A stretch of 22,507 nucleotides of DNA from Chrysochromulina parva (GCA_002887195.1 PJAB01000653.1:1-22507); one strand, 5' to 3'. Numbered from the stretch's first letter, positions 1 to 9,950 are shown. Translations and numbers: made by a program. Notes: generated from the letters alone by a model not told the origin.

Positions 1-138
1 GCTGACGTGCGGGGTGTGTGTTGTTGGTGGGTTTCGATGGTTGTGAGGTTCGTCTGTGTGGTCTGTGTGCCTTTGTGCGTCCGCGTGTTCCGTGTGTCTC
101 GTGTGTGTCCCGGCTCCCCCGGTGTCTTTTTACCGGTA
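1..138. repeat. Left copy of the window-end repeat (segments A and B)
   Basis: Bases 1-97 match 22409-22505 with about four mismatches (segment A). Bases 103-138 match 22287-22322 without a visible mismatch (segment B). Here A runs directly into B. At the right end a B copy comes first, then 86 bp, then A, whose last bases are the start of another B. This order is what a tandem array with a unit of about 213 bp would give, with the left end being the tail of such an array. The segment is rich in GT. No transposase or reverse transcriptase frame is visible. After 138 the sequence diverges from the right copy. Confidence 0.8.
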
Positions 139-209
139 GCGACAGGAAAAAAGGCTGCCGGAGCTTGAGGCGGTGTGAGAAGGCGCTCGTTCATTGCTCG
201 TTCACACGA

Positions 210-1478
210 ATGTCGGCCTGCGCACTCGCCGAGCACCTCCAGCGCAACGCCGCCACCACCGTGGCTGCATCGATGGTGATTGGCGCTCCAGCGGCTACGG
301 ACGGCGTGACCGAAATCCGCCTCTTCTGGTGGCACCGCTTCCGCGGATCACGACGAGCGCACCTCGCACCAGAGACGCAGCACTGTGGCCGGGCACTGCG
401 CTGCGTGAGCGACAGCCGCGCAGAGGCGTTTGCCAGCACGCATGGTGTGGTCGTATGGGTGGGATCCCGGCCACAGGCACACTGCCTGCCGCCTCGGCTG
501 CTCTCTCACACATGGCTCCTGGAGTATTCCGAATCGCCGGGCTACTATCCGGAGCTGCACAACGCGCTCTTCACTCGCCAGTTCGACCTCAAGGTGAGCT
601 ACGAGCTAGATTCGGATGTGATTATGACGGCGCTGCATCCAATGGTCGAGGGTGGCACGATACCGCCCGACGAGTGGCTCCGAGAGCCGGCAGCACGCTC
701 GCAGCCAGCAGCCATCGTCTACATCGCTTCCAACTGCGCTTCGCGCAACGAGCGCGAGCAGCTCGTGCGCCGGCTACAAGCGGCGCTGCCGCCCACGCTG
801 CCCCTGCACAGCGTGGGCAAATGCTTGCGCACGCACGAGGCGCCGGCGCTCGTGCCGCAGCCAGCCGCGGGCCGGCCGCGCGATGGCACCACGTGGAGAT
901 CCAAGGCACGTGCGCTCTCGGCGTATGCCTTCTGCCTCATAGCAGAGAACTCGATTGCGCGCGACTACGTGACGGAGAAGCTGTTCCACGCCTTCGCCGC
1001 GGGCTGCGTGCCCGTCTACTACGGCGCGCGCTCTGTCGAGCGCCTGCTGCCCCACCCGAAGGCCATCGTGCGAGTGCTCGCCTTTCCGACGCTCGAGGAG
1101 CTCGTGCAACAGCTGGTCGAGATGGCCGCCAATGTGAGCTTGTACCGGGAGCATCTCGCGTGGCGCGACGACGGGCCGCTGGTCCAGCGCTGGTGGAAGC
1201 GCATGCAGGCGCTCACGTGCGCCGCACGCACCGCTACCAAGCCCGCGCTCTTCTGTGAGCTCTGCCGCGTCGTGCAGCGTGCGAGGGTGGCGGCGGCAGC
1301 CGCTGGGGGCGTGCGTCTCCGCGAGCTCACACCCAGCCCTCGGCCCAAACACGCCGTCTGGCCGCCGTTGGAAGAGGGCCGCGGGCTCATCTCGTGGATA
1401 CGCACCGGCTGGCGGCTCGAGCCGAGGACGCTCACGAGGACGCGTGGGTCGCGGGTTCGACGCCCTCCTGAGCTTTGA
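210..1478 (+). CDS. GT10-family alpha-fucosyltransferase
   Basis: The 422-residue product carries the hallmarks of glycosyltransferase family 10, which transfers fucose from GDP-fucose to glycans in the Golgi. The donor-site block lies at residues 245-275 and reads AENSIARDYVTEKL, followed by AGCVPVYYGA. Upstream are the typical ESPGYY element (108-113) and SYELDSD (130-136), matching the family's 'YR.DSD' strand. A final YREHLAW block is also family-like. The frame stays open to about base 18 only through GTG/TTG codons inside the repeat, so the ATG at 210 is taken as the start. No clear N-terminal membrane anchor is seen, so an upstream exon may be missing. The acceptor sugar and linkage cannot be told. 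The family call is secure. Confidence 0.88.
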   Translation: MSACALAEHLQRNAATTVAASMVIGAPAATDGVTEIRLFWWHRFRGSRRAHLAPETQHCGRALRCVSDSRAEAFASTHGVVVWVGSRPQAHCLPPRLLSHTWLLEYSESPGYYPELHNALFTRQFDLKVSYELDSDVIMTALHPMVEGGTIPPDEWLREPAARSQPAAIVYIASNCASRNEREQLVRRLQAALPPTLPLHSVGKCLRTHEAPALVPQPAAGRPRDGTTWRSKARALSAYAFCLIAENSIARDYVTEKLFHAFAAGCVPVYYGARSVERLLPHPKAIVRVLAFPTLEELVQQLVEMAANVSLYREHLAWRDDGPLVQRWWKRMQALTCAARTATKPALFCELCRVVQRARVAAAAAGGVRLRELTPSPRPKHAVWPPLEEGRGLISWIRTGWRLEPRTLTRTRGSRVRRPPEL

Positions 1479-1612
1479 GCTCGAGTCACTTTTACCTCAC
1501 CTTATTTCGAGACACCTTATCGCTTAATATGAGTGTCCGTGGACGCGCCAGTCATCTCGCCGATATTAGAGCTGGGCCCTCCGGGCGCATCGGGATCTGA
1601 CCTGTTGAAAGT

Positions 1613-1703
1613 TGACGAACCCCATACATGACGAACCACACATGACCGAACCCCACATCGCACATGTGACGAACCCCACACCCCACATGACGAACCCCAC
1701 ACC
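1613..1703. repeat. Minisatellite, consensus TGACGAACCCCACA
   Basis: Five imperfect copies begin at 1613, 1629, 1643, 1667 and 1688. Spacing varies from 14 to 24 bp because the copies carry short CA-rich extensions. The array lies between genes and encodes nothing recognisable. Confidence 0.85.
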
Positions 1704-1862
1704 TTTGGCCGTCCCCAACGGCTCGGTGCTCCTACTGTACCGTGTACGCATCTGGTGTACAAGGCATGATCCGTTGAGAACCACAACGTCATGTCCCCAC
1801 GGGGTGGCGTTTGGTGAGCATTGGACGCCTCGGAGTCCGTATCGCCGGCTGGGCACTCGCCC

Positions 1863-1925
1863 GATCTCCGGTATCTCGACTGATCTCCGGTATCTCGACT
1901 GATCTCCGGTATCTCGCCCGATCTC
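1863..1925. repeat. 19-bp tandem repeat, just over three copies
   Basis: The unit GATCTCCGGTATCTCGACT occurs perfectly at 1863-1881 and 1882-1900. A third copy at 1901-1919 diverges at its last bases, and a truncated fourth begins at 1920. The two identical copies suggest recent expansion. Confidence 0.9.
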
Positions 1926-2435
1926 TGGGATCCCTGCGAGTCGAGGATCTACCTCGTACCTCTACCTGGTTTCCGACGACCGGCGTCTACCACATCTGCT
2001 CAACTGGGACAACTGCGGCTGTGGGTAGAGGGTACCCCTCTGGCGTTGTGGTCCACCACTGGTATCGATGGATGGACTGCGAATCGTGCGGATATCGTGC
2101 CATGGTGCACGGACTTGGCGTTTAGCGACGGGCCGCATACGCGCTCGAGCCGCGAGCCCGCGAGCGTCCGATGTGGGTCCGGGGCAAGAACGGGACCGTC
2201 ACCAACCTGAGACAGTGGCCTATTCCTCGACATAACACGGCGGTGACACGTTCACAATCGCGAAGCAGACTTCCTGCGTACGGGGTACAGTGTAAGTACC
2301 ACTGTGAATCTCCTCTTCACAAGCTCCCACAGAGCACAGAGGGTGTGCTTGGGGTGTGAACCCGGTTTTGAATGCTTGCCCGAGCGCGGCGGTGTGTGAG
2401 GCTGCCCTCTGTGCGAGCGCTTCCTCTGTGATGAT

Positions 2436-3425
2436 ATGGAGTCTTCGACCGAACAAGTATGCGTAGCTCACGCACCTTCGCTTGCCCGCCGGATAAATCT
2501 CTCAGACGGGCGCACGTGCTGGACCTTTGCGCCCTGCAGCAGCTGGCATCCTGCAAGCCACGCGCTCGCCGTCCGCGCGCTGCCCGGACGAGGACTGGGC
2601 TGCGTCGCAATTCGAGCGATCGCTCCCGGTGAGAGGATCCTCGCGGAGGTGCCGCTCGTCTTCTGGGCGAGCCGACGCGGTGACAAGGCGGACGACTTTG
2701 CGCAGCTCAACGCCCTTGTCGAGGCGTTGGATCCAGAAGCCCGAGAGAGCTTCTTTGCGCTGGCCGACTCATTTGCCGGTGGCCGAGGCAAGACGGCAGC
2801 TGGCATCTGGAACACAAGCAGCTTCGTGACGCAGGATTACTTTGCGTCTGAGGGCGTGAATGACGGCGTGCATCGCGCCGCTGTCTTCCGAGTATGCTCT
2901 CGATTCAATCATGCGTGCCATCCCAACTGCTTTGTGGCCTGGAGTGGCGCCCTCGGGCGGCAGACGGTGCACGCGATCAGGCCGATTGATGCGGGTACCG
3001 AGCTCACGATCGCTTATGTGGCGGGTGCCGAAGCAGGCGCACGTGCAAGCCGGCGTGCGCTGCTCGAGCACAAGTACTTTTTTACATGCTCATGCTCCAC
3101 TTGCATGCTGGAAGGCATGGCACTCGAGCGCAGCGACGCGCGGCACGCGCGGCTGGTCGAGATCCATCGGCAGCTCGAGGTGGAGGGCTGCTCGGCGCGC
3201 GTGGTCGGTCTAGTCGAGGAGCAGTTGCGGCTGATGCGTGAGGAAGGTGTTCCTCTCATTCTAGGAAAGGCTGGCTGGTTGCTAGCGGTCGTGCAGCTCG
3301 CGCAGGCGGGCGAGGCGCGTGGCGCGGCCACCTGGGCGAAGGTGGGCGCCTCCGCCGCCCGCCTTTCGATGGGCGAAGATTCGAGCGCGTACCAGACCTT
3401 TGCGGGCTTGCTGGCTGCGGGCTAG
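2436..3425 (+). CDS. SET-domain protein lysine methyltransferase (SMYD-like core, no MYND)
   Basis: The 329-residue product has an almost complete SET domain, which transfers methyl groups from S-adenosylmethionine to protein lysines. GRGLG (51-55) starts the fold. RFNHACHPNC (156-165) is the cofactor-binding RFxNHxCxPN-type motif. GTELTIAYV (187-195) carries the catalytic-type tyrosine Y194. A post-SET zinc cluster follows, with C218, C220 and C223. The substitutions and C-terminal helical tail resemble SMYD/SET5-type enzymes, but no MYND finger interrupts the domain. ATG 2436 is the first good start. Histone and non-histone substrates are both possible. Confidence 0.85.
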   Translation: MESSTEQVCVAHAPSLARRINLSDGRTCWTFAPCSSWHPASHALAVRALPGRGLGCVAIRAIAPGERILAEVPLVFWASRRGDKADDFAQLNALVEALDPEARESFFALADSFAGGRGKTAAGIWNTSSFVTQDYFASEGVNDGVHRAAVFRVCSRFNHACHPNCFVAWSGALGRQTVHAIRPIDAGTELTIAYVAGAEAGARASRRALLEHKYFFTCSCSTCMLEGMALERSDARHARLVEIHRQLEVEGCSARVVGLVEEQLRLMREEGVPLILGKAGWLLAVVQLAQAGEARGAATWAKVGASAARLSMGEDSSAYQTFAGLLAAG

Positions 3426-3721
3426 CTCGGCGCTCTACTCGGTAGCTACTTACACTTTTGACTTGAGGCTCTCGAATACAGGAATACTCGACTGTACGCT
3501 GTCTCGCTGTGTGAGGTGCAGTCTCGAGGCAGCGCGCACTTAGCAGGTCTGCGCCAAGGAGCAAGGTCGATTTCAGACCGCTTAGAGATCGAAGAGAAAT
3601 ATGCCGTTTGGGGGTGAGAAACCCCCTATACCAAACGCGTCGTCCTGGGCGAGAGCGTGCTCGCAATTAGTTACCGGTAGTGAACGCGATCTCGGTCCGG
3701 CCGCTACTCGGTCAAGGCGTC

Positions 3722-5708
3722 ATGGGTCACTTCCACGTCCCGATGGCGGCCATCCTGCTACTCGTTAGCGCAGCATCCAGCGACAACTCGTACACCCTGA
3801 AGCCACCTGCAGGCAAGCAGGGCGCAACCATCAGCTTGATTCTCATCCAGGGAGAGTCTTCGCCTCCAGGCGGCTACCGGCCGTTTGCCGAGGCTGTGCA
3901 GGCTGCGTCACCGCTACCCGTGTGGGTTGGCGTGCCTGAATTTGTGGCGGACACGCCCGAGCCGCTGCAGTTCGGCAGCAAGATCAAGAATGTGACCGAG
4001 CAGATGGTCAAAGCTGGTATGTCCGCCAATCGCAGCGTGATTCTCGGGCACTCGCTTGGCGGTGTGATGGCGCAGCAGTACGTGACGTCGCATGTGGGCG
4101 AATTCGACGCCCTCGTCTTATACGGCGCCACTGTCCTGCGCAAGTACCGCACCACACCATTCGGCGCGCCAGTGCTCACGCTCGATGGCACGCTCGATGG
4201 GCTGCTGCGCGTGACGCGGCAGGCCGAGGCGTGGTGGCATCAGGTGGGCAGCCCAGGTGGCCAAAGGCCCGAGCCGCCGCAGCCCCTCATCCTGCTCGAC
4301 GGCCTGAACCACTGGAGCATCTCCTCCGGCCCACCGCCCTCCTTTGTGCGCGCTCACGACCTCTCGGCGAGTCTCAACGAGACGGTGGGGCACGCGGCGC
4401 TCGCGACGGCGCTCTCAAGCTTCATAACGGCCTCCTTTGGAGCGGGTGCGGCGCAGGTGGCGGCGGTGAAGGCGCTCAGCGACGCCTACAATAGCACCGC
4501 TCGCCTTGTGGCCCCTCTGGTGGAGGCGCTTGAGCTTGAAGGTTCGACTCACGTCGGGACGCCTTGTGACAGTGACTACCCAACCAACCCGCATTGCGAG
4601 TACCCGATGTTCCCGAACACGTCGCTAGGCCCGCGCAAGCCACCGCCCGATCCGCTGCCGCCCGTGGACTGTACGTGTGGCAGCGCGTGGGTGATGCAGA
4701 CGGCTCAACGGCTCATGGGCGCCGTTGAGCTTGCCCCCACGCCCACGGCGCAGTCGGCGTCCATCGTCACTAAGGACGCATTCCACGACGTGTCCGACAC
4801 CCGACCGTTCCACCTGCCCCATATCTTCACGCCGCCTCCGGGCACAGCCTGCACCGCCGGCGAACCGTGCAAGCTGCTCACCACGACCGTCACCATGCCC
4901 ATTCTCGACCGTCTGGACGAACTGGACACGGGATTGTACCCGATCTCGGCGCGCGAGCTCCGCACCAAGCTCAAATCTCGTCAGTCGATCTGGCAGTCGG
5001 CGGGAGTGCCCGAAGAGCTGTCGCCCTTCAACACCACCGACCGGCTGAACGCGTCCATTTGCCGCGCGGTGAACGCGGCGGCGTACCAATGGGCTCTCGA
5101 GCACGCCGGAGCCGAGGCACACTCGCGCTTCGAGGCGCTAGGCACGGCGCTGCGCCTTGTCGAGGACACGTGGAGCTCGATCGGGATCACAGGCCCCACT
5201 TGGATTCATGACGAGCTCACGTTCACACCGAGCTCCGATGGCGGGAGGCCCGTGGTCGATGTGGCCGCACCCTACTTTGCGACCGAGAATAAGAATCTTG
5301 GGGACGTGATCTATCTCGAGACTGTCGGCTATCACTGTGCGCGCGCGCGCGCGCGCGCCGCGCGCGCCGCGCCCAACCCCCTCGCGTGCAAGCCCAGCCA
5401 CCCCTCCCCTACCCCTCGGCCCCAACTGAAGCGTCGCGTATTTTCGAGGTTTATTCGTATGGATGGACGAGGCGAGGGAGGTTGCATTCCGTGCGCCTCG
5501 ACCGTGTGCCGTGCACACTGCTGCACACTGCTGCCCACGCTCGCACCTGCATTCAGAGTCGCTGGCCGCGGATCGACTCGCGCCATCCGCTACAGATTGC
5601 AAGCTGCTCTCACCGGCACGCGCGATGGAATGGATTTATGTGGACGGGCTGTACCCGAATGCCTCGGCGCGCGTGATGATGGCGATGGCACGAGCACGAG
5701 GCGGCTGA
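3722..5708 (+). CDS. Secreted alpha/beta hydrolase with cysteine-containing C-terminal region (one intron)
   Basis: Coding segments are 3722-5336 and 5596-5708, giving 575 residues. ATG 3722 is chosen because it begins a signal-peptide-like stretch (HVPMAAILLLVSAASS); the frame upstream starts only at GTG. The nucleophile elbow GHSLGG places Ser111. Asp155 or Asp159 and His197 (in LNHWS) are the likely triad partners. Several N-glycosylation sequons agree with secretion or a lumenal site. Residues from about 260 form an unrecognised region with CDCTCGS-type cysteines. The frame runs into (CG)n sequence after ETVGYH, where a GT-AG intron restores a sensible end (CKLLSPARAMEWIYVDGLYP...). Substrate is unknown; lipase, esterase or dienelactone hydrolase roles are all possible. 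Confidence 0.72.
5337..5595 (+). other. Predicted intron in the alpha/beta hydrolase gene
   Basis: The donor is TGTGCGC (GT at 5337-5338) and the acceptor is GCTACAG ending at 5595. It is a phase-1 intron of 259 bp and opens with a (CG)n run at 5338-5370. Splicing creates a TAT codon and joins to a frame ending at TGA 5706-5708. An alternative acceptor at 5556 would create a TAG stop. The boundaries rest on reading frame and consensus only. Confidence 0.55.
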
Positions 5709-6177
5709 GAAGGCACGGGCGAGGCGGCAGTGATGAGTGGGTGTGGGCGTGCCGTGTCCAGTGACGACTGATCATGAACTCCGAACCCCTTCAAGTTTTA
5801 AGGCTGTGCCTGATGTCCTGTGTCACGCGTACCACCCGAGCTCGTGCTCAGGCGACAGCGAGTACTCCGTGTACGCCCCTGCAGAGGGGCCTATGGCGGT
5901 ACTGGCCATGCATGCACATCTGACATCACGGATCACGCAGCGCCCGTCATGCGTCAAGAGACAAACATCGTCCGGTGTCGAACACCAGTCCTATAAACCA
6001 GTCCGGAAGTTTAAGTCGAAGTCTCTCTCGACGTCGAACAATGGTACGGTACTCGAGGTTTTGCATGTTGTGGATGTTCGCGCACGCCAGCATCCGCCCC
6101 CGTTGAGAAAAGGCGCCGTGCTGGGCACAACGAATGACGAAACCACGTGTTGCAGAGCTCGGTGCTTCCGCCTCGTC
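5709..6177. other. Interval between hydrolase and phosphoesterase genes
   Basis: This is 469 bp. The phosphoesterase frame stays open upstream to 5737, with an in-frame ATG at 5893, but the translated stretch has no recognisable domain and reads like untranslated leader. It could hold a promoter, a 5' UTR or an upstream exon. Nothing else stands out. Confidence 0.45.
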
Positions 6178-7725
6178 ATGCTACCGCTGAACGCTCTTTC
6201 CATCGGCGCCCCCTCCATCATCAAGCCCGGCCTCGGCTACTTTGAGCCGTGGCTGCGCGAGCTTTCGAGGGCGGAGCCACCCGCCGCGCCCATCGACTTT
6301 CGCGTCGCCAAGGCCATGGGGCCCACCGGGTACAACTCCGTGCGCATTTCGGTAATCAGCACCGATGGGCCGGTCGACCTCAGCCACTTGCATCCGAGCT
6401 CAAGCTACAACGATAGCTTCCGCTTCCGCTGGGAGGGGGCCTTTGACATGGGCGTCGCAACGACCAGCTGCGGAGCGGCCGTGTACAACACGTCGACCCT
6501 CACATGGGACGCTGACTGCCTGCTCAAGTGCACTCACGATGGCGCGTGCAAGCACTACACATGGTTCCCGGCGGCGCATCGTTGCGAGCTAAGTGGCGCA
6601 GCGTGCACGTTCCAGGCGGACGGTGCGGCCGAGGCGACGTACGTCAAGCTGGGTACGAACCATCTATCGTCGGCAATCGTGCCTCTCCAAGTGGGCGTGA
6701 ACAGAGTGCGTGTGGGCGGCAATGATGTGGTCGTGTCGCTGCCCGCACCGGGTGCGGGGGTACGAGGCGTCGTCATCTCAGACCCTTGCTTCTCGAAACG
6801 CTGGATTGACTGCGAGTTTTCGGAGTCGTGGGACGTGTACAACCGAACACATCTGATGCTCAACGCGATCGCGGCGCACGACGACGTTGATTTCTTCGGT
6901 GTTCTCGGCGACAACTTTTACGACCAGGATGGCCGCCCCACACGAGCGATCTGGGATCGGCTCTCGATCGACTTCAAGCGACGCTACCTACTCACCGTGC
7001 CAGGCAACCACGACATCTGGGTGGGGGGCGGCCCGCCCAGCGACTACACCGACCAATTTGCGTGGGGCTTTTCCCAATTCTATGCGCAAGACACCGTCGC
7101 AGCGCTCACCTCGCCAAACGGCTTCATGCATTTCGAGTCAGGCGGCCCCGACGTAATGAAGCAGTGGGGCGGCTTCAACAACGACGTACGCAACTCCTTC
7201 TTCTTCCACACCATCGGTGACCTCGGCTTCGTCGGCTATGCGGGCGCCGCGCCACTCCAAACCCTGAGGCCTCACTTGAACGAGGCATGCGCCTATTTCG
7301 GGTCCGTCGCGCCACCGCCGCGCGCGATCTTCGTGCTCGGCCATTGGAACGATGTGAGCTCCGGCTGCCAGAGCGGCGCGGACACGCCCGACGTGCGCGC
7401 GCTGCTCGGCTCGATCGACGGGTGCAGGGGGCTCGGCGATCGTCTCAAGTTCATCGACGGCCACACGCACTGCAACCAAATCCAGCAGCGTGGCGAGCAC
7501 GAGGCGGTGGGCTTCATGGTGGGCGGACACGGCATGTCGGGATGCTCCCAGTATGGCTTTGCGGTCGTCGACTCGACGGACGAAACTTCGTTGCGGGTTC
7601 TCTACTTTGAGGAGCGCTCGACTTCGCGAGACGCCTTCGATGCGATCCTCGCGTGCGTGCAGACTAGCGGCATCTCGGGCTGTGAACACCTCGCCGCCGC
7701 TGTGTGGCTCGAGAGCAAGCGATGA
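6178..7725 (+). CDS. PAN/apple-like and calcineurin-type metallophosphoesterase
   Basis: From ATG 6178 the product has 515 residues. The C-terminal two thirds is a metallophosphoesterase, a dimetal hydrolase of phosphoester bonds. GDNFYD (244-249), GNHD (276-279), GHWN (388-391) and GHTH (428-431) are the family's successive metal-ligand motifs. The usual first motif, D-x-H or GDWG, appears only as SDPC around D202, so one ligand is not canonical. Residues 98-143 form a cysteine-rich PAN/apple-like module (DADCLLKC, ACKHYTWF, CELSGAAC), which binds proteins or sugars in extracellular proteins. This suggests a secreted or surface enzyme, yet no clear signal peptide follows the chosen ATG, so the start may lie in an earlier exon. 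The nearest familiar enzymes are purple/tartrate-resistant acid phosphatases. Confidence 0.8.
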   Translation: MLPLNALSIGAPSIIKPGLGYFEPWLRELSRAEPPAAPIDFRVAKAMGPTGYNSVRISVISTDGPVDLSHLHPSSSYNDSFRFRWEGAFDMGVATTSCGAAVYNTSTLTWDADCLLKCTHDGACKHYTWFPAAHRCELSGAACTFQADGAAEATYVKLGTNHLSSAIVPLQVGVNRVRVGGNDVVVSLPAPGAGVRGVVISDPCFSKRWIDCEFSESWDVYNRTHLMLNAIAAHDDVDFFGVLGDNFYDQDGRPTRAIWDRLSIDFKRRYLLTVPGNHDIWVGGGPPSDYTDQFAWGFSQFYAQDTVAALTSPNGFMHFESGGPDVMKQWGGFNNDVRNSFFFHTIGDLGFVGYAGAAPLQTLRPHLNEACAYFGSVAPPPRAIFVLGHWNDVSSGCQSGADTPDVRALLGSIDGCRGLGDRLKFIDGHTHCNQIQQRGEHEAVGFMVGGHGMSGCSQYGFAVVDSTDETSLRVLYFEERSTSRDAFDAILACVQTSGISGCEHLAAAVWLESKR

Positions 7726-8171
7726 GCGGCGTCCTTTTCGACTTGCCCCTGAAGTCAAGTAATCAAAGTCTCTATCGAACATGTGTAAACGCGGTAACGC
7801 CTGTTGTCCGGAGCATTCGGTCCTCGTGTGTAGGAGGCCGGAGGTCGCGGGCGGGTCCGCGGTGACCGGTGTGAGGGCAGCTCAGACGTGTGACGGGAGA
7901 TAGGGGCCGAATAGTCGGTAAGACTTTTTAGGAATCGCACAAAAGCTACAATGTACAAACCCCGTGAAGGCTGAAGCGGTTCTGACGCGTCGGACAGTCG
8001 AGTGACAAGCTGCCTCCACGCCGGGGACCGGCGAGACTGGAGTGGCATCAGCCCGGGGGCGTCCCTCACTCCCTCTCTAGAGACTACACTATCCTCTACC
8101 GTACAAATGTGATCATAGCTCGCGGGCGCATCGTCACACGTCGGCCACTGTCTTTTCTGGCCTAACACGCA
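7726..8171. other. Convergent 3' intergenic region
   Basis: This 446-bp interval separates the ends of a plus-strand gene and a minus-strand gene. It must hold both 3' ends. No repeat, RNA gene or credible coding frame was seen. Confidence 0.6.
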
Positions 8172-9740
8172 CTATCTTCGTCCGCCGCTCCGCTTTGAGC
8201 GGGCCCCTCCGCCGCGCGCCCCCCCAGCCCTTCCTCCAGCGCCACGACCACCGGAACCTACATGCTCGTCGGCGTCGCCGTCAGCGCCATCGTCATCAAT
8301 AGCGTGGAGCGCTTCGGCGTCGCACAGCACGCCGAGCCCGAGCAGCCGCGCGACCACGGCGACCCGCTCGAGATCGTCGCAGCCCGGCAGCTCGGCCGGT
8401 GCAAAGGGCTGCCCACGACGCGTGAGCTCCTCGAGCGCCTCAACGGCTGCGCGTGACACGACCCCGAGGCGAGTGCGCAAGGTCCTATCGCGCCGAGCGT
8501 CGTAGCATTCGATGGCGCCCTCTTCGGTGCGGCGGAGCTGCAGGCCTGGCACGACGGCGACGCGCGCGGGAAGCCCGGGTCGCCGCCCGGCCGCCGCCGC
8601 CGCGCGACGCACCTCCTCCCCGGCGGCCTCGGAGGTGGCGATCGCACGGTCCTGTGACACGTTGAGGGTTTGGAGCTTTGCATGCAAACGTCCCATGGCC
8701 AATTCGAAGCCCTCGTCCGCGCGCGCGGCCGTCCACGCCATCAGCTCGTCGAAAGCGGCATATGGCGCCGCCTGGGCCAACGCGGATACGTGGCCAGCTC
8801 CGTCGGCGGCCGCGCTGACCGAGTCGGGAGCATCGGTCACGGCGGGGGCGGCCTCGGCAGCGGGTGCATGAGAAGCGGGCGCCGGTCGGTCGCCAGCAGG
8901 AGCGACGACGGCAGCGGGCTCGTCGCCGTCGTCATCGTCGTCGTCGTCGTCGTCAAAGCCGCCGAGAGCCGCGTCGAGCGGCAGCGCGCACCGTGCCGCC
9001 TCGTTGGTGCGCTGCAGCTCGACGAGGCCATCGCGTAGGAATGTTCGCCAATTGAGGTCGGACGTTTGGACGGTGAGCGTGACGTGCAGCGAGCTGCCGC
9101 CGGCCTTCGTGCAGCGCGCCTCGTGCACGAAGCCGCGCGGCAGGTAGAGCAGGGAGCCCGGCGCCAGCTCTGCCGTGAGAATGGGCTCGCGCAGCTCGTT
9201 CTCCCACAGCGAGCGGGCGATCGGCTCTGTCTTGCCCAGCTGCTCGTGCGTGCACGGCAGCTTGATGGGCGAGCCGTAGACGGTCCACGCCTTGCGCCCG
9301 GCCAGCTGCAAGATGAAGACGTCCTGATCGTCCGTGTGCGCCGGAACGGCGCGCGAGTCGCGCGGAGTCAGGTACATGACTGCGAAGACGTGCAGAAAGT
9401 CAGCGCGCAGGGCAGAGCATAGTCGGCCGATGGGAGGCCACAGGCGGTCGATGCGATTGATGATGGCCGAGCCGCCGTCGAGAAAGTCCCACAGCAGCTC
9501 GCGTGGCTGGCACCTTTCGCCGTTGCGCATGATCTGCGGCTCGACCTCAAGGGCCGCCATCCGCTCGCTGAGTTCGGCAACGTCGTCTGTCCGGAGCAGA
9601 TCGGCAAAGGCAGATGGCAGCTCGTCTCGTGGGAGGAAGAGCGGCTCACGCTCCCAGTAACGCTCCTCGAACTCGGCGAGGGTGGTTGGCGCGATCAGCG
9701 CGGCGAGAGGAGATGGAGGGAGGCTGGATTCGTCGGACAT
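8172..9740 (-). CDS. JmjC ribosomal oxygenase (MINA53/NO66/YcfD-type)
   Basis: From ATG 9740 the product has 522 residues; the frame's earlier TTG start is dropped. An N-terminal FEERYWEREPLFL block is typical of ribosomal oxygenases. The cupin core has the iron triad in H135-T-D137 and H206 (LPRGFVHEA). RKAWTVY and SLHVTL flank it as in the family. These 2-oxoglutarate/Fe(II) enzymes hydroxylate histidine or arginine in ribosomal proteins; the eukaryotic ones act in nucleolus or nucleus. Residues of about 400-490 look like the family's winged-helix C-terminal domain. Between the two lies a long Ala/Asp-rich insert with nine consecutive Asp (263-271), encoded by GAC/GAT repeats near 8930-8958. 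The Gly/Arg-rich tail could help nucleic acid binding. Confidence 0.85.
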   Translation of the reverse strand: MSDESSLPPSPLAALIAPTTLAEFEERYWEREPLFLPRDELPSAFADLLRTDDVAELSERMAALEVEPQIMRNGERCQPRELLWDFLDGGSAIINRIDRLWPPIGRLCSALRADFLHVFAVMYLTPRDSRAVPAHTDDQDVFILQLAGRKAWTVYGSPIKLPCTHEQLGKTEPIARSLWENELREPILTAELAPGSLLYLPRGFVHEARCTKAGGSSLHVTLTVQTSDLNWRTFLRDGLVELQRTNEAARCALPLDAALGGFDDDDDDDDDGDEPAAVVAPAGDRPAPASHAPAAEAAPAVTDAPDSVSAAADGAGHVSALAQAAPYAAFDELMAWTAARADEGFELAMGRLHAKLQTLNVSQDRAIATSEAAGEEVRRAAAAAGRRPGLPARVAVVPGLQLRRTEEGAIECYDARRDRTLRTRLGVVSRAAVEALEELTRRGQPFAPAELPGCDDLERVAVVARLLGLGVLCDAEALHAIDDDGADGDADEHVGSGGRGAGGRAGGARGGGARSKRSGGRR

Positions 9741-9950
9741 TGACAAAAGCAGCCGATATGGCGTTTTGTGGAAGTCGAATTTCGTAATGGAAGAATTCGG
9801 GCAAGCGTAAATCCAATTGTCAGAATTTCTACTTTTTGGTCAACAATCTCAATTTGATCTCCAAAAACGTCTTCAATTCACGCGGCCGGCCGACGTCTCG
9901 ATGGTGCGGCCGCCGCACGGCGGGAAGGGCCAAATCTGGTACAAGGACGG
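9741..9950. promoter_or_regulatory. Putative shared upstream region of divergent genes
   Basis: The oxygenase gene starts leftward at 9740 and the sulfotransferase frame begins rightward near 9951. The interval is visibly AT-richer than the flanking coding DNA (about 9770-9880), as expected of a bidirectional promoter. No specific factor site is recognised. Part of it may instead be a first exon of the sulfotransferase gene. Confidence 0.4.

Larger units (their letters stand above)
1479..2435. other. Intergenic region with short tandem arrays
   Basis: This 957-bp stretch separates two plus-strand genes. Small open frames are present, but none shows a recognisable domain or convincing composition. 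It contains two short tandem arrays, annotated separately at 1613-1703 and 1863-1925. It probably holds the 3' UTR of the fucosyltransferase gene and the promoter and 5' UTR of the SET-domain gene. Confidence 0.6.

Noticed and set aside
774..1352. 192-codon minus-strand frame opposite the fucosyltransferase gene
   Set aside because: It is antisense to a clearly recognised gene, has no domain, and its composition follows from GC-rich third positions on the other strand.
1613..1703. CRISPR-like array
   Set aside because: The repeats are short and imperfect with tiny uneven spacers, no cas genes are present, and the context is eukaryotic.
5338..5370. Arg-Ala run as real C-terminal coding sequence of the hydrolase
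   Set aside because: It is a (CG)n run followed by sequence without protein-like character. A GT-AG intron starting there gives a more sensible ending.
7138..7782. 214-codon minus-strand frame opposite the phosphoesterase
   Set aside because: It is antisense to the conserved metal motifs and has no domain of its own.
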